64,000 nt of DNA, from contig JAHLMK010000009.1 in assembly GCA_019915135.1 (NCBI GenBank), positions 744,001 to 808,000 on the forward strand, in the 5' to 3' direction. Shown here one piece after another: positions 1-10,623 of the stretch. Both the position numbers and the translations under genes were made by a program. How positions within the stretch are numbered: the first letter of the stretch is position 1; each line of letters begins with the position of its first letter. This DNA comes from Strobilurus pachycystidiatus (lineage: Eukaryota; Basidiomycota; Agaricomycetes; Agaricales; Physalacriaceae). The notes beneath the pieces were generated by a model that worked only from the letters and a program-made list of their open reading frames with translations, did no database searches and had not been told where the DNA came from.

Positions 1-28
1 AAACATCAATCAACATCTTACATGTCGC

Positions 29-477
29 TAGACATGACCACGAATAAGGAGTAAAGGAGAATATTCATGAATATATTCCTAATCTTATTCATGAATATGA
101 ATATGATGAATATATTATATTCGTGAATAAGAATAAGTTGACAAATATAGAATATGAACCTTCAAGTTCACATAATCCTCAACTCATTCATGAGTGTCTG
201 ACAATACTGAATTCTCAGTACTGAAGACAAATTTATGATAAATTTAGATGCTGTTTGAATGATTTATAGTTCATTCAATAACTTTAACTGTGATTTTGAG
301 TGACATTGAGATGATTATACTTGTATATTCGTGAATATTCATGAATAAAAGCGAAATATTCGCAGTGAAGATTAAGTTGACGAATAAGATTAAGAGTATA
401 TTCATGAATAACAATTATGACCCTTGGAGGGGGGATTATTCGTGTGCATGAATAAGAATATACTCGAATATTATAAT
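29..477. mobile_element. AT-rich MITE fragment (same TIR family as the 473-bp MITE)
   Basis: The sequence from position 29 begins TAGACATGACCACGAATAAG, which matches the terminal inverted repeat of the complete MITE at 3863-4335 (TAGACATGAGCACGAATGTC) over its first 16 bases with one difference. The interior is made of repeated ATTCATGAATA and TTCGTGAATA palindromes and has no coding capacity. No matching right end or target duplication was found, so the element is probably cut off near 478, where a different repeat begins. Family membership rests on the terminus only. Confidence 0.45.
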
Positions 478-870
478 TAGGGTTTTAAAGTCCAGTCTGA
501 GTGGACTGGTAGGACTGATGAACTGGACCGGACCCAGCTCCAGTTCTGACCAGTCCAAAATGGACCGGTCCGACCAGTTAGACCGGTTTCGGTCCTCGGT
601 CCAACCAGATTGTGAAATTTTAGTGAACCGGTAAAGACTGGTTCAAACCGGTCCTGGACCGGTCTAAATGAGACCGGTCCGAACCGGTTATGGACCGGTT
701 TGAACCGACTCCCGGCTTACCCAGATAAAATGACCCCCAGAGGAATTGATCCCGGGAGTCATGACCGGCTCAATACATAAAGAGCAGGCTTTTCCACTAG
801 GCCAGACGGTCTTGACGACCTTCAATTTTGGGCCTCTCTGTACTCTCCGACACATTGGGAAATTCGACTC
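478..870. mobile_element. Truncated ACCGGT-rich MITE related to the element at 39147-39765
   Basis: The sequence starts TAGGGTTTTAAAGTCCAGTC, close to the terminus of the complete MITE at 39147. It continues with many ACCGGT, GGACCGGT and AACCGGTT blocks, then a segment (about 716-830) that aligns by eye with 39363-39475 of that MITE, including the TTACCCAG and GGAATTGA landmarks. No right terminus or target duplication is visible, so it looks like a left-end fragment. No coding sequence is present. Confidence 0.5.
730..815 (-). other. tRNA-like core (A and B boxes) inside the MITE
   Basis: Read on the minus strand, this stretch has an A-box-like TGGCCTAGTGGA and, about 40 nt further on, a B-box-like GATCAATTC. 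The outer ends can pair as GACC/GGTC. This resembles a decayed tRNA-derived promoter. The T-stem does not pair well, so it is not proposed as a functional tRNA. The same arrangement occurs in the related MITE at 39385-39463. Confidence 0.35.
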
Positions 871-1152
871 AAAGACCATGAACTCAGGTAGGTTTACCAT
901 ATCCTAGTTCTTGATTTTTTTTCGTCTTCAATATAAGGTCTAGTAATTTCTGGTAGTCTATGTAACTACATGAATATATGCTTTAACTAGTTTCACAGCA
1001 AGGCAACTACTCATAAATAATGTATTTAGCAACCTGGGTGAATGGAAAATGATGGTGGCAAACTTACCGAAGTCATAGCCAAACATTCCGGTTTGAAAAA
1101 TCCCGATCGGGCTCTTGTATCGGTTTCCATTGGACTGGCTCACATCATCCCA

Positions 1153-4100
1153 ATGGCGCGAGACGCAGACACTGCCACAAAGAAGGTACTCAAGCCTGTT
1201 GGTAAAGGAAAGAGCAAGCGTCAGCGCTCTCCTACACCGGAGCCAGAAAGCAGCGAACCTGGATCTGATGACGAGGACAACTCTGACGATGAGGAGGAGG
1301 AACCGGCACCCGATCCCGAACCTGCAGTCCCACCCACACGGAAAAGACGAAAAACAGCAAAGGCAGCGGAGAACAAGGCGGCGGCAGCACAGACAAAGGC
1401 AGCAAAGCCCAAGGCCAAGGAGAAGTCGAAGAAAAAGAAGACGGCAACCCCTCTGCAAGTGACGGTAACTGCAGAGGGTGAAGTTGTGAGTGATTATGCT
1501 ATGATGGTAAACTTACCGCTCACAAAGAGCCAGGACCTAGGCCACGCCACGGCCATCGAGAATGCGGTGGTGACAAAGGAGAAGGCCACATCATGGTAAG
1601 CTGACGTCCATGAGATTCGACCCCGCGGCTCGTCCTCAAGAGTTTTCTGAGGAGGGCGCTCTTGAGCATATTGCAAAATTCATTGTGTGCACTGATCAGG
1701 TATGTGCTAAACCAATGTAGACGGCGACACACCTAATACCTTTGCAGTCCTTTGCCACTGCTGAAAATGTGCACTTCCGCAATCAATTCGTCATCTTCCG
1801 CCCCAAGACCCGCAGCAACGAGCTCCCCACAGCCCACAAGATCAAGAACTACGTGCACAATTTCTATGTCACCACATTGCAGGAGCTGCGTGACGAGTAT
1901 GCGGTAAGTTTGCCATATGTCGATTTAGTGGATGGCTACTGACTGTTGCCAGCTTGCCATCGGCTTGATATCCACAGTTGGTGATGGCTGGTCGGCCAAG
2001 CATAATAAGCAGGGCTTTTTCGGATTGAATGGATTCCATGTACGGGTGGTGAAGAAGAAAGGGAGGCCTGCTCGGTGGTCTCTAGAGCATGCCGTAATTG
2101 GTTTTCGACGGATCCTAGGCTCACACGATGGCGAGAATCTTGGGCGGCTCTTCATGAGTACCGTTATTCGATGCGGTATCGTGGATCTGGACCGTAAAAT
2201 TTCCAAGGTGGGTGTCGTAGTGAAAGCATGTTCGTGTTTGGCTTTGTTGATCTAATTACGGTATAAGCTTGGTCCCACAACGATGGACAATGCCTCTCCC
2301 AACAACACACTCTGTGAGGCAGTGGAGGACCTTCATCAACTGCTGGGGCTCAATGAGTGGAGTGCCGCGGCCAACCAGTTGATGTGAGTTCATCTGCTCT
2401 GCTCTCCTGGTAAACTTACTTACAGCTCTACTAGGTGCCTGGCTCATGTGCTCAACCTGGCTGTAGGCAATTTTATGAGCGCAATCACCAAGACTGCGGC
2501 AATGGAAACCACTCAGGCCATCTGGGAATATGATCCCGCGGATCCTCATAACCGTGTACTTGGAGGATCGGTGGATGTCATTGCTGCATTGCGCACTCTC
2601 GGAGTCAAGGTAAGTTTACCATTTATTCCTGGGGTGTACATGACAAACTGGTTATAGATCCAAGCATTGGACCAACGTATCCAATTCTTCCATTCCCTTC
2701 AGAAGGAGTGTGATATGGTCAAGCCGCTCTCCATTATCTTCCATGGCAACACACGATGGGGGACTGCCCATGGCATGGCGCATCGCGGGTACCTCCTCCG
2801 ACAACCGATCTCCCGTTTTGTTCACAATGCGGACGAACGATTCGGTCCTATTACCGTCATTCGAGTCAACGGCAAAATCACCAAGAAGATCCGTTGGGAC
2901 GCTTTCCAACTCACAGAGGACGAGTGGACGCGCGTCCAAGACTGCGAGACCATCCTCGAGGATATCAAGAAAATTCAGCAGCTCTTCTCTTCCCAAAAGG
3001 AGGCGACTATGTACCACGTCATTCCTGCCATCGAGAATCTGCTCACTCTATGGGAAGAAAAGCTTGAAGATCCCGCCTTTTCTCTCTACCACGATGCTAT
3101 TCGCGAGGGAATCCTCAAGCTACGGAAATACTATCTCAAGTTTGACCGGAAGCCTGCGTATATCATTGGCCTCTGTGAGTGTTTTCTTTCTTTTTAATTC
3201 GAGTAAGTTTACCATTTGCTCCAGTCATCCATCCATATTTCAAGCTCGACTGGATTGAAGAGCACTGGGGTGGTGAGCAGGAGCAGCAAGAGGAGATCCA
3301 AAAGGGTAATACTCGAGCCAAAAACTGGCTTCAAGAGGCAGAGAGAATTGTTGAGGCTGCGGTAAGTTTACCATTCGATCTTATGTGTCAAGTCAACTTA
3401 TTACTATATGTAGATGGAGAAGTACTGGGAGGACCGTCTGGTCTTCCCTCCCTCCAAGGATCCTAAGCCCTCCCCGGAGGTACACGATGATGATCTTGAA
3501 GATGATCGTCAGTATACCGTCCGGACTCTTCCCCCTCCCGTGAATTCTAATGCCTCGACACCTGCCCCTGAAACGCCGGGCGATACTCCCAGCACCACTG
3601 GCTTACGCTCAGAGTTCAAACGCAAACGCGAGGAGCGCTTGCGTGCGCAGCAGGCCGAGCAGGCTGCAACCACCGGTCATAGTGGCTGGCGTGCGGAGTT
3701 GGGGGCATACCGGCAAACTCTGGAGGCGAACGTCAATGAAACGACGGACCTATGCGACTGGTGGCAGGACAACGCCTACCTTTACCCCACAGTTGCACGG
3801 ATGGCTCTTGACTTCATCCCTGCTCAGGCCTCCTCCGTTTCCGCCAAGTTCCTGTTTTCCGGTAGACATGAGCACGAATGTCGGATATTTTCGGATATTT
3901 CAATTATATTCGTATCCGACATCCGAAGATATTCGGATGTCGGATGTCGGATACCTCTCGGATGTCGGATGCCTCTCGGATGTCGGATGTCCACTTTCTG
4001 AGCAGACATCCGAGACATGATAGTGTGAGCTGTAGTATATGAGTGTTCTGTGTTAGCTATGTGACTCTAATTGACATTTACACACAGTGTAATACCATAA

Positions 4101-4560
4101 CTTCATAGTAGGTATGGTTTCAGGCTGCTCTTGATGCAATATTATGCCAATACTCATGGATATTCAGATATATTCGAATATATTCGGATGAATATTCACA
4201 AATATTCGGATATTGGACAATTATCTCGGATGCAATGTCGGATATCCATCCGAATACGAATATCTGGGTTTGAGGTGCACATATTCGTGGTTCGGATGTC
4301 GAATACATCCGAATAGACACTCGTGATCATGTCTATTTTCCGGGAGCTCTCAGACCGCTGACGACCAACGCGCCCGCCTCAGTGCACAAATTTTTGAGGA
4401 ACTACAAATTTCCAAGGACCAGTGGAAGCGTGATGTTGTAGATTACGCCAAGCAGAATCAGGACCAGGTCGAAGAGCATTTGGAGATGGTTGCCTTTCAA
4501 GATCTTGCAGCGGAGGATGAGCGGGAGGCCGAATTCGATAAATGCCTGGGGATAGTTTAG
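1153..4560 (+). pseudogene. hAT-family transposase gene, interrupted by a MITE
   Basis: This is a multi-exon transposase of the Agaricomycete hAT superfamily, which cuts and pastes DNA elements and makes 8-bp target duplications. Exons show the usual order. A basic/acidic N-terminal region (about 1153-1486) comes first. A segment with GDGWSAKHNKQGFFGLNGFH follows (about 1955-2040), then TMDNASPNN (2281), CLAHVLNLAVG (2435-2470) and the NTRWGT block (about 2747). The C-terminal dimerisation motif (DWW, YP, LARMALDF-like, SSVSA, FSG) lies at 3755-3862. Introns are about 48-60 bp. The reading frame is cut inside the dimerisation domain by a 473-bp MITE. The remaining 70 or so codons resume at 4344 and end with TAG at 4558-4560. 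The first exons are uncertain: the frame near 1595 does not join cleanly to the downstream exon, and the start at 1153 is only the best guess. Confidence 0.85.
3863..4335. mobile_element. 473-bp non-autonomous hAT-type MITE with perfect 8-bp TSD
   Basis: The element starts TAGACATGAGCACGAATGTC and ends with a sequence whose reverse complement is TAGACATGATCACGAGTGTC, giving 20-bp inverted termini with two mismatches. It is flanked by TTTTCCGG at 3855-3862 and again at 4336-4343, a perfect 8-bp direct duplication. The interior is built from TCGGATATTT, ATCCGA and tandem CGGATGTCGGATGCCTCT units, with no coding sequence. The 8-bp duplication and TIRs fit the hAT superfamily. It lies in the transposase coding exon and breaks it. 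The TIR differs from any visible end of the host hAT element, so the mobilising transposase may be another hAT. Confidence 0.95.
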
Positions 4561-5194
4561 CCATGTATTGAATCTGTGCAATTAGATCCGTTATATGCCC
4601 ATACTTGCCACCGTGAACGAACAAAGATTCCTAAAAGTAATCTGGTAAGTTTACCATGTGAGCAATTGAAGAGACAGAAATGTTTCTACCGCTTTGACGA
4701 TTGTTACTCACATAAAGAATAAAGCTCCATCTAAGCTTGATTGATTTTTTATCCAGAGAGAATGAAATGGAGACCCAAAAAAGTTCATATGTTGGTGCAT
4801 CCGCATTGATTGATGTAAGGTGATGCCTCAAAAACTAGATCGACTAATGCATAATCCTATTGTGCACATATACCTGTTCTCGTGGGTTCAAACGTGTGAT
4901 TACACTACGTAGTGTAGCTGTAGACCATCCTCCAATGACCATACAACTTTGTTGGCTCGCTGACAGAGGATACATATACGATGGCAAACTTACCACGATT
5001 GACCAAGCATTGTCCGACTCCTTCTCATCTGAGCATTAGAGTAATTACACATATCATAGGTGTATGTGGGACTTAGAATACATACTATTGCATAGATTCA
5101 ATACTAATTCTCCCTGGCTGCGTGGTAAGAAAGTAAATAGATGTTGAATGAGCATGGTAAACCTACCCTTTTGGTCAGGTGAGTTATGTAAGCC

Positions 5195-6444
5195 ATGATG
5201 GAAGAATCGATCAAGTCCGAAAAGAACTTGATCACCACCATCACGATGAACCCAGCAGGATTCAGCTGGGTCAAGCTCGCTTGCCAGTCGGCCAACGCTG
5301 CCGCGTCTCAGACTGCGCCAGCCACTGCGCCTGTCCCCGTGCCCGCTACCGCGCCCACCGCCGCGCCCACCGCCGCGCCAAGCGCCGAATCTATGGCGCG
5401 TCCGCCAGTCGCGCCTGGACTTCTCTCGCTGGCGGGATACGAATCGTCCTCCTCCTCGTCTCGCATGTCTATCAGCCCGGAACCTGCACCAACATCGGCG
5501 CCTGCACCACCCCCCGTTTGCCATCGCCCGCGTCCCGTCTCCGAATCCCCTTTTCCCTCGCCATATCGCCCTGCTCGCCGCATTGTGGAAGATTTGTCCA
5601 TGCCTCCGCGTCACGACAGCTCGCCTGAACACTCACCCGGTCCATCCTCATCTCTCGCTGCCGAACGCTCGCCCGCGCCTGCTATCCGTGGAGTGAGGCG
5701 CCCTGTTGTTTCACTCACAGCGCGTGGACGTGGTCGTGGACGTGCTGGTGTTCCTCCTTTTCGGGACCCCCCTCAATCTGCTAGCGTGCCTCGCCAGGCC
5801 AGTCTGTCTCCGCCGGCTAGTCCGCCTCGTGTCGCGGCGCGCTCACCGTCTCGCCGTGCTCGTGGGCGGGGACGTGGACAAGCTGCGGGCAGCAACCGCA
5901 GTCTTCGCCCGACAAAAGTGCCGGCCCAGCCCCAGGCTTCATCCTCACGGCGCACGATTGAGCAGGAAGAGGAGGATGAATTGGATAAGTCGGAGAGCTC
6001 TGCGGGTGAAGATGGGGAGGGCCGTCTCATTGAGCCCGCACTTGCCACGCTTGATGAGTTGCTGGCGCGGCCTGTGCCCACCAAGACAATTTCTGGCCGT
6101 GCACTCACCGCCAAGGAGACCCACAATTGGGTTCGCTCTCACCTCCAGGATCTTTGCGCGGCCCAAGCAGCTCAAAAAAAGCAGAGCGGGAAACGGGAGA
6201 AGGTGCGTGTAGCAGAGAAGAAGTACAACGAGACACACCGCGACGAGCATAATGCAAAGCAACGGGAGTATGCGACTCGGTGAGTGTTTATTTATGATAT
6301 TGTGCGCTGCTCATGGCCATCAAGACGTCGCCAGGCAATCAAGTCCTTACCTTCTCAAGAACAGGCTGCTATTCGGGCCCGAAACTCCGCGGCGGTCCAG
6401 CGCTCTAAAGCGCGCAAGAAGGCCAAGGATCACGGTGAGGCTGT

Positions 6445-6477
<33 letters not shown>

Positions 6478-6493
6478 GGAGGAGGAGGATTGA
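5195..6493 (+). CDS. Unknown Pro/Ala/Ser-rich protein with bZIP-like basic region and poly-Glu tail
   Basis: Two exons (5195-6279 and 6325-6493, intron GTGAGT...CAAG) encode about 417 residues. No known function is recognised. The N-terminal half is low-complexity Ala/Pro/Ser with Arg-Gly clusters (GRGRGRAG, RARGRGRGQ). The C-terminal part is strongly basic, with EKKYNETHRDEHNAKQREY followed by RNSAAVQRSKARKKAK. The latter resembles the N-x3-A-x3-S-R spacing of a bZIP basic region, but no leucine zipper follows. The protein ends in about 16 acidic residues from a GAG/GAA microsatellite. Copies of the GGTAAACTTACC motif lie before (4981, 5154) and after (6594, 6629) the gene. An internal Met at 5246 is an alternative start. 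It may be a DNA-binding accessory protein of the hAT element; that is inference. Confidence 0.55.
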
Positions 6494-7093
6494 TGAATGC
6501 CTTATAATACTCAATCTCTTGCCATTTTGTAGCTAGTTCTTGCAATTGTTGTACTCTTTACTCATAAAATTTCTTGTGTGTAAAATTGAAATGATGGTAA
6601 ACTTACCTTGAGTGATCTTAATTGTAATGATGGTAAACTTACCTTGAGTGATCTTTGGTCAATGCGTGGTAAACTTATTGCACGTGAGGTATCCAAATAT
6701 TTGGACTCTTGGTTGTTGTTGAAAATTACCATGTGCCTCTTCCATCAACCACCACCATCTACCGGACATTACACGACGCCCAAGTCGTCCTTGGGCTGAT
6801 ATTTGGTGAGCCCATCTCTCTGTCTCTGTTTCTTTGCTTTCTTGTTGCGGGGCTGTTGTTCAATGGTGCGCGGGCCCGACGACTCGGCGATTGGGACGCG
6901 ACTGCCCGGCGCACTGTTGAAACAGCATCCTCCCCTTCTTTTCATGACTTCCTTGGCGGCCTGGCACACTGAGGCCCGACGACTTGGCGATTGGGACGCG
7001 TTCGCCTCAGGTGTGCTGGCCGCTGCCTTTTTTCTTCACATTCCTTGATCCCGCCTTGCCTGGAGAGCATGGCTAACTCATTTCACCAGTGCA

Positions 7094-8268
7094 ATGGTCC
7101 GCACGACACGATCGGGTCGTGTCTACACCCCTTTTGAACTGGGAGAACCCGTCATGATTGATGTGGATGTCTCGGACCTCCTCAAGCTTCGGTTTGCAGA
7201 GCTGGACGCGTCGGGCGGGAACAGAAGCGATGAGGACGACGATTTAGAGGGACCGGATGGCGATGAGAGTGGCGACTACGCGTTCTTGGGCACGGTGAGT
7301 TGTTGCTTCTTCTCCGCTATGGTAAACTTAACCTTCTCTTCCTCAGACTCTTGTCACTCCTCCCTCTGCACAGCCTGATGCGGCATCCCTCCCCGGTCAC
7401 CCGTCTTCCTCTAGCCTCTCTGGCCCTCCTTCCACTCACCTCAATCACAGCCGCCGCAGCTCTAAGAAACGGCGTGCTGCCCAACGCTTAGCACGCCAGG
7501 ATGCCACCGGCGACTCCAGCAAGGGAGTCCACCGAAAGCATCGGCGGATGGCGCAGGCGCAAGCTGTTGAGCTGGACTTTGACACCGCTGACTTTCCCGT
7601 GAACTCATCGGGTTTTGGGGGACGTCGCCGCCACCCTCATTTTGCCAACACCGACCCGGAAACTCTCCAGCAAGAGCACGGGTTTCGCTACCTCTCGCAT
7701 GCGGGGAAGTCCTGCATCCCCGTAGTGGATCGCCACCGCCGGATGATGATTTTGGTGGGCCCTAAACCCGCCGATTCCAAGGAATGGGAGGAGGAGGTTG
7801 AAGGGGAAATTGTTGAGGTCATAGAGGATGGTGTGGGAGGCGTATCCTTCTCCGCCAAGCAGAAGAATCATAAACGTGGCCCTTTTGGCGCCTTAGCCAT
7901 TGGAGTCTCCTATGGTGGAGGTGAAATGGTAAGTTTGCCATTGTCTTGCTTTTGCTAGTGTTCTGACCCAATTCTTCAGCGACCCGGGAATCGTAGGCTC
8001 TCCCCCTCTGCGCGCCGATTTATGGAACGTCTCCTCCAGACGCGCGCCATGCGGCGGCTCTCGGGGTATATGAATTGTAAGTTCCTCATTTCTTCCATGC
8101 AAATCTCTAACCCATGGTGTAGCACTCTTTGCCACACACAACCCCGCCATGTACGAAGAATACAAAGAGCATCAGGCTATTCTCCATGCCTCGGACTCAC
8201 GCCTTCTTCGCAACTTTGACAATAGTGTTTTTTCGTGCACTACGGTGACACGCTTTATGCGCGCCTGA
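7094..8268 (+). pseudogene. N-terminal part of a TET/JBP-like dioxygenase gene, truncated
   Basis: Four exons (7094-7294, 7347-7928, 7980-8076, 8123-8268) encode a protein beginning MVRTTRSGRVYTPF, with an acidic region, a basic stretch (RRSSKKRRAAQR) and then RAMRRLSGYMN, YEEYKEHQAILHASDSRLL and RNFDNSVFSCTT. From memory of the family, the last segments look like the region just before the FNFGP and H-x-D metal-binding part of transposon-associated TET/JBP-type Fe(II)/2-oxoglutarate oxygenases of Agaricomycetes. These enzymes oxidise modified bases in DNA. The catalytic core is absent: after Thr-Thr the frame runs into foreign sequence (TGACACGC at 8246, the presumed gypsy LTR edge) and stops at 8266. 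Introns 1 and 2 carry the GGTAAACTTA(A)CC motif. The assignment is tentative because the conserved core is missing. Confidence 0.5.
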
Positions 8269-9773
8269 GCCTAGAAACCGAGAATTTTGCGATTTCTAGA
8301 TAAGACTCGAAGCCGAAATGCACGATACATCTAACGAGAGACCATAAGATTGCCAGTGATAATACGGAGACCTCATTAGGGCAAGAATGAGCCTCCAGGA
8401 GAAATTCATCTTCGAATATCACCATCCAAAGTGCCCACTTGATTTATCAAGTCAACATCACGTACACATTCTTAAAGAGGACTCGTCTAAGAAACGAACT
8501 CGAGTCCCAAGTAATTCGGACTCGACTTTGGCAGTGTTGTTCATAGACGATTAGAGTTCGATTAGCTCACTTCCTGATGATAAGTAGAATGGGGTTAAGC
8601 TACAGAATGGTCTAGGTCAGCATAAATGGGGATGAAAGCCCAGTAATGTTATCACACGATACAACTATACCCTTGGAATTCTAAGTCTAGAACCCACGAT
8701 AGCACAAAATCGAGTAACAGCCGAGCTATTCGAAGAAGCCAATCAAGATAAAGATGATCAAGTGTTCTTCATGAATAATCCGCAGTATGCCAAGAGCGTT
8801 AAGAATCAAGAAGCCAAGCTTCTTCAGATCTCAGGTGATTAAATCTGACCTGAAATCAGTAGAGATTGGAACAAGCAGACAGATTGCGAACAACAAGTCA
8901 ACGATCTATCATGGATCTTAGAGTGGATTCTTAAGCGAAATGAAGCTCTAGACTCAATCAGATAATCAAGACTGAATTGGTGACGCAATCTGAAGAATCC
9001 GAGTCGCAAAGAAGCATTCAGAACAATTAAGAGCCAAGAGAAGACGAACCCCATGTGATAGATTCGACCGATAGCACGCAAGGATGTTGCAATCCGAGCT
9101 TGAAATTAGTCAACGTGGATCAACTCTAGAGGGTTTGTCATGAGTAAACTGGCATAATAAGGAAATGGAAGCGCCTAGACTGGTGTCTACAGCGCGGAAA
9201 TTAACTCCAAGTGGCTATTAGTTAGTAAGTTAAGATTACTGTACAGTAGGGACCCGTTTGTATAAAAGAAGTGTCGATACAGTATAGTAGTTTAGTTTAG
9301 TGACCCGCAGCCACGAGCCCACAAAGCTCTACTGTAGTAATCTAACTCTGTACAAAATCAAATTCGATTTGCACGCACCCAAAGAAACTCGAATTCGAGT
9401 CAAACCTAAGAACAAAAGAACAAACCTAACGCACTAAGAGCAAGGGTTTAGAACAAAAGTGAACTTAATCGAAGAGCAAAGTTCCTTGAATTCAACGTAC
9501 TAGAGGCGGTGTTTCTGAGCATAGTATCTCCCTAGAGACACTACAGAGACTTTGCAGTCTGAGCCAGCCTTTCCCTAGAGAGGACCGTTCAGTCGCAAAA
9601 AGCGTTAACCAGCATAACCTCTTGAGAGTTCAAGTGCAATTCGAGCACGATTTGGTCTAAAACCCACGCAAACACTAAAACTCGAAGAATAAGCTCCTAC
9701 CGAGGTTATAAGAAACATACCAAGTGTGGCAATAGACTATTGTGTTCTTGATACAACCCCTCCAGCGCGAGGA
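8246..9773 (+). repeat. Presumed U3/R part of the gypsy 5' LTR
   Basis: This 1.5-kb stretch has no convincing gene. It begins TGACACGC exactly where the TET/JBP-like reading frame is lost, contains many AATCGA/TTCGAA words like the gypsy coding region, and holds a TATA box near 9261. It is cut at 9773 by R1 copy 1; the rest of the LTR or leader resumes at 14189. No second copy was found to confirm the LTR boundaries. Confidence 0.45.
9261..9268 (+). promoter_or_regulatory. TATA box of the gypsy promoter
   Basis: TATAAAAG stands in the presumed LTR and is followed after about 30 nt by a plausible start region. It is the only clear TATA box upstream of gag on this strand. Confidence 0.5.
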
Positions 9774-10623
9774 TGTTACGACCTGACCCCGCCGTGACAA
9801 GGACTCGCTCATGAGAGACTATCCCTGTAGTCAACTCATAGCTTTCCTGCGAGCGTACCACGTACATCCTCGTATTGTGCTTGACTGGTCGTACTGTACC
9901 AGTCATAGGGGCCCTCGATGGTCGCACATCCATCTCGCCAGAGACTGTGATACCGTAGGAACCTAATCCCAAGGTACGAGGCTCACCGCCGGACCTAGTC
10001 CCAGGTGTGGCGTCGGGGAGCCTTCTCTCGTCGGAGTCAACGACGTTGGCGGAGGTATCGAAGGGAGACATGTGGGTGAGTCCTACCACGGAGAGTGCAG
10101 AGTGCCCAACGGAGTTGTATGGGGGAAAACTGGTTAAGGACGAAGTCTGAGTAGCTAGTACAACGCTGTCTCTGTATTTATACTAATCCCATGCTTGCTC
10201 ATCGTTCCTCTTCTCGAAGCTTCTACCACATACTCCCGATGCGTCGGGAGTGGTCCGACGCTGCGGATGACGGAGATCCCGACATCCCGATGACCGCCCG
10301 ACAGATCGATGACCGCCCATTGGTCGGGAAGGCGGGTTTGGTCGGGTACCGACTCCCGCCTGACTCACGCGGCCTAAGTATATTCCCGGGGTGTCTTACA
10401 CCATGTGTGCCCGCTCCAAAGTGTGTCAAGGAGGGCGGGAAGCCCGACAAGGGCGGAACTTCAGGATCCCGGTTCTGTCGCCATAAGGGATCGAACTCTC
10501 AACCCCTTGACATATCTCTCGGCATCTTCCGGTGTGGCGCTGGTTCGTGTAGCCGTAGTGTCAGGACGCCAAAGTGTGACCAAAGTGGAGGGTCTTGATC
10601 TACGGTGAGGCCACATCATGACA
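9774..10623 (-). repeat. R1 copy 1, LTR (3' LTR in element orientation)
   Basis: This 850-bp repeat runs from TGTTACGACC to CATCATGACA and reads the same as 13339-14188. The 61-135-codon open frames inside it recur in every LTR and are not taken as genes, except for the start of the long minus-strand frame. Confidence 0.93.

Larger units (their letters stand above)
887..7941. repeat. Dispersed near-palindromic motif GGTAAGTTTACC (about 16 copies)
   Basis: Copies or close variants of ATGGTAAACTTACC / GGTAAGTTTACCAT lie at about 887, 1055, 1504, 1903, 2409, 2609, 3202, 3361, 4644, 4981, 5154, 6594, 6629, 6668, 7319 and 7929, in both orientations. Every copy lies in an inferred intron or spacer. 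In several introns the motif forms the 5' splice site (GTAAGTTTACCAT); in others it sits near the 3' end. The copies at 6594 and 6629 are part of a short tandem duplication. No copy was noticed in the other 56 kb. Confidence 0.8.

Noticed and set aside
3900..4000. Tandem CGGATGTCGGATGCCTCT units considered as a CRISPR-like array
   Set aside because: The units are contiguous without spacers, lie inside a MITE and occur in a eukaryote.
5308..5601. Ala/Gly-rich minus-strand frames opposite the 5195-6493 gene
   Set aside because: They are shadows of GC-rich low-complexity coding sequence on the plus strand.
9706..10089. 127-codon minus-strand frame running out of the left R1 LTR
   Set aside because: It is the LTR-encoded start of the R1 frame reading into the gypsy flank by chance; the real continuation is in the internal region next to the other LTR.
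10191..10598. 135-codon plus-strand frame in each R1 LTR (also at 13756, 28859, 32454)
   Set aside because: It lies wholly in the LTR, has no protein-like features and runs against the R1 ORF. Its repetition only reflects the repeated LTR.
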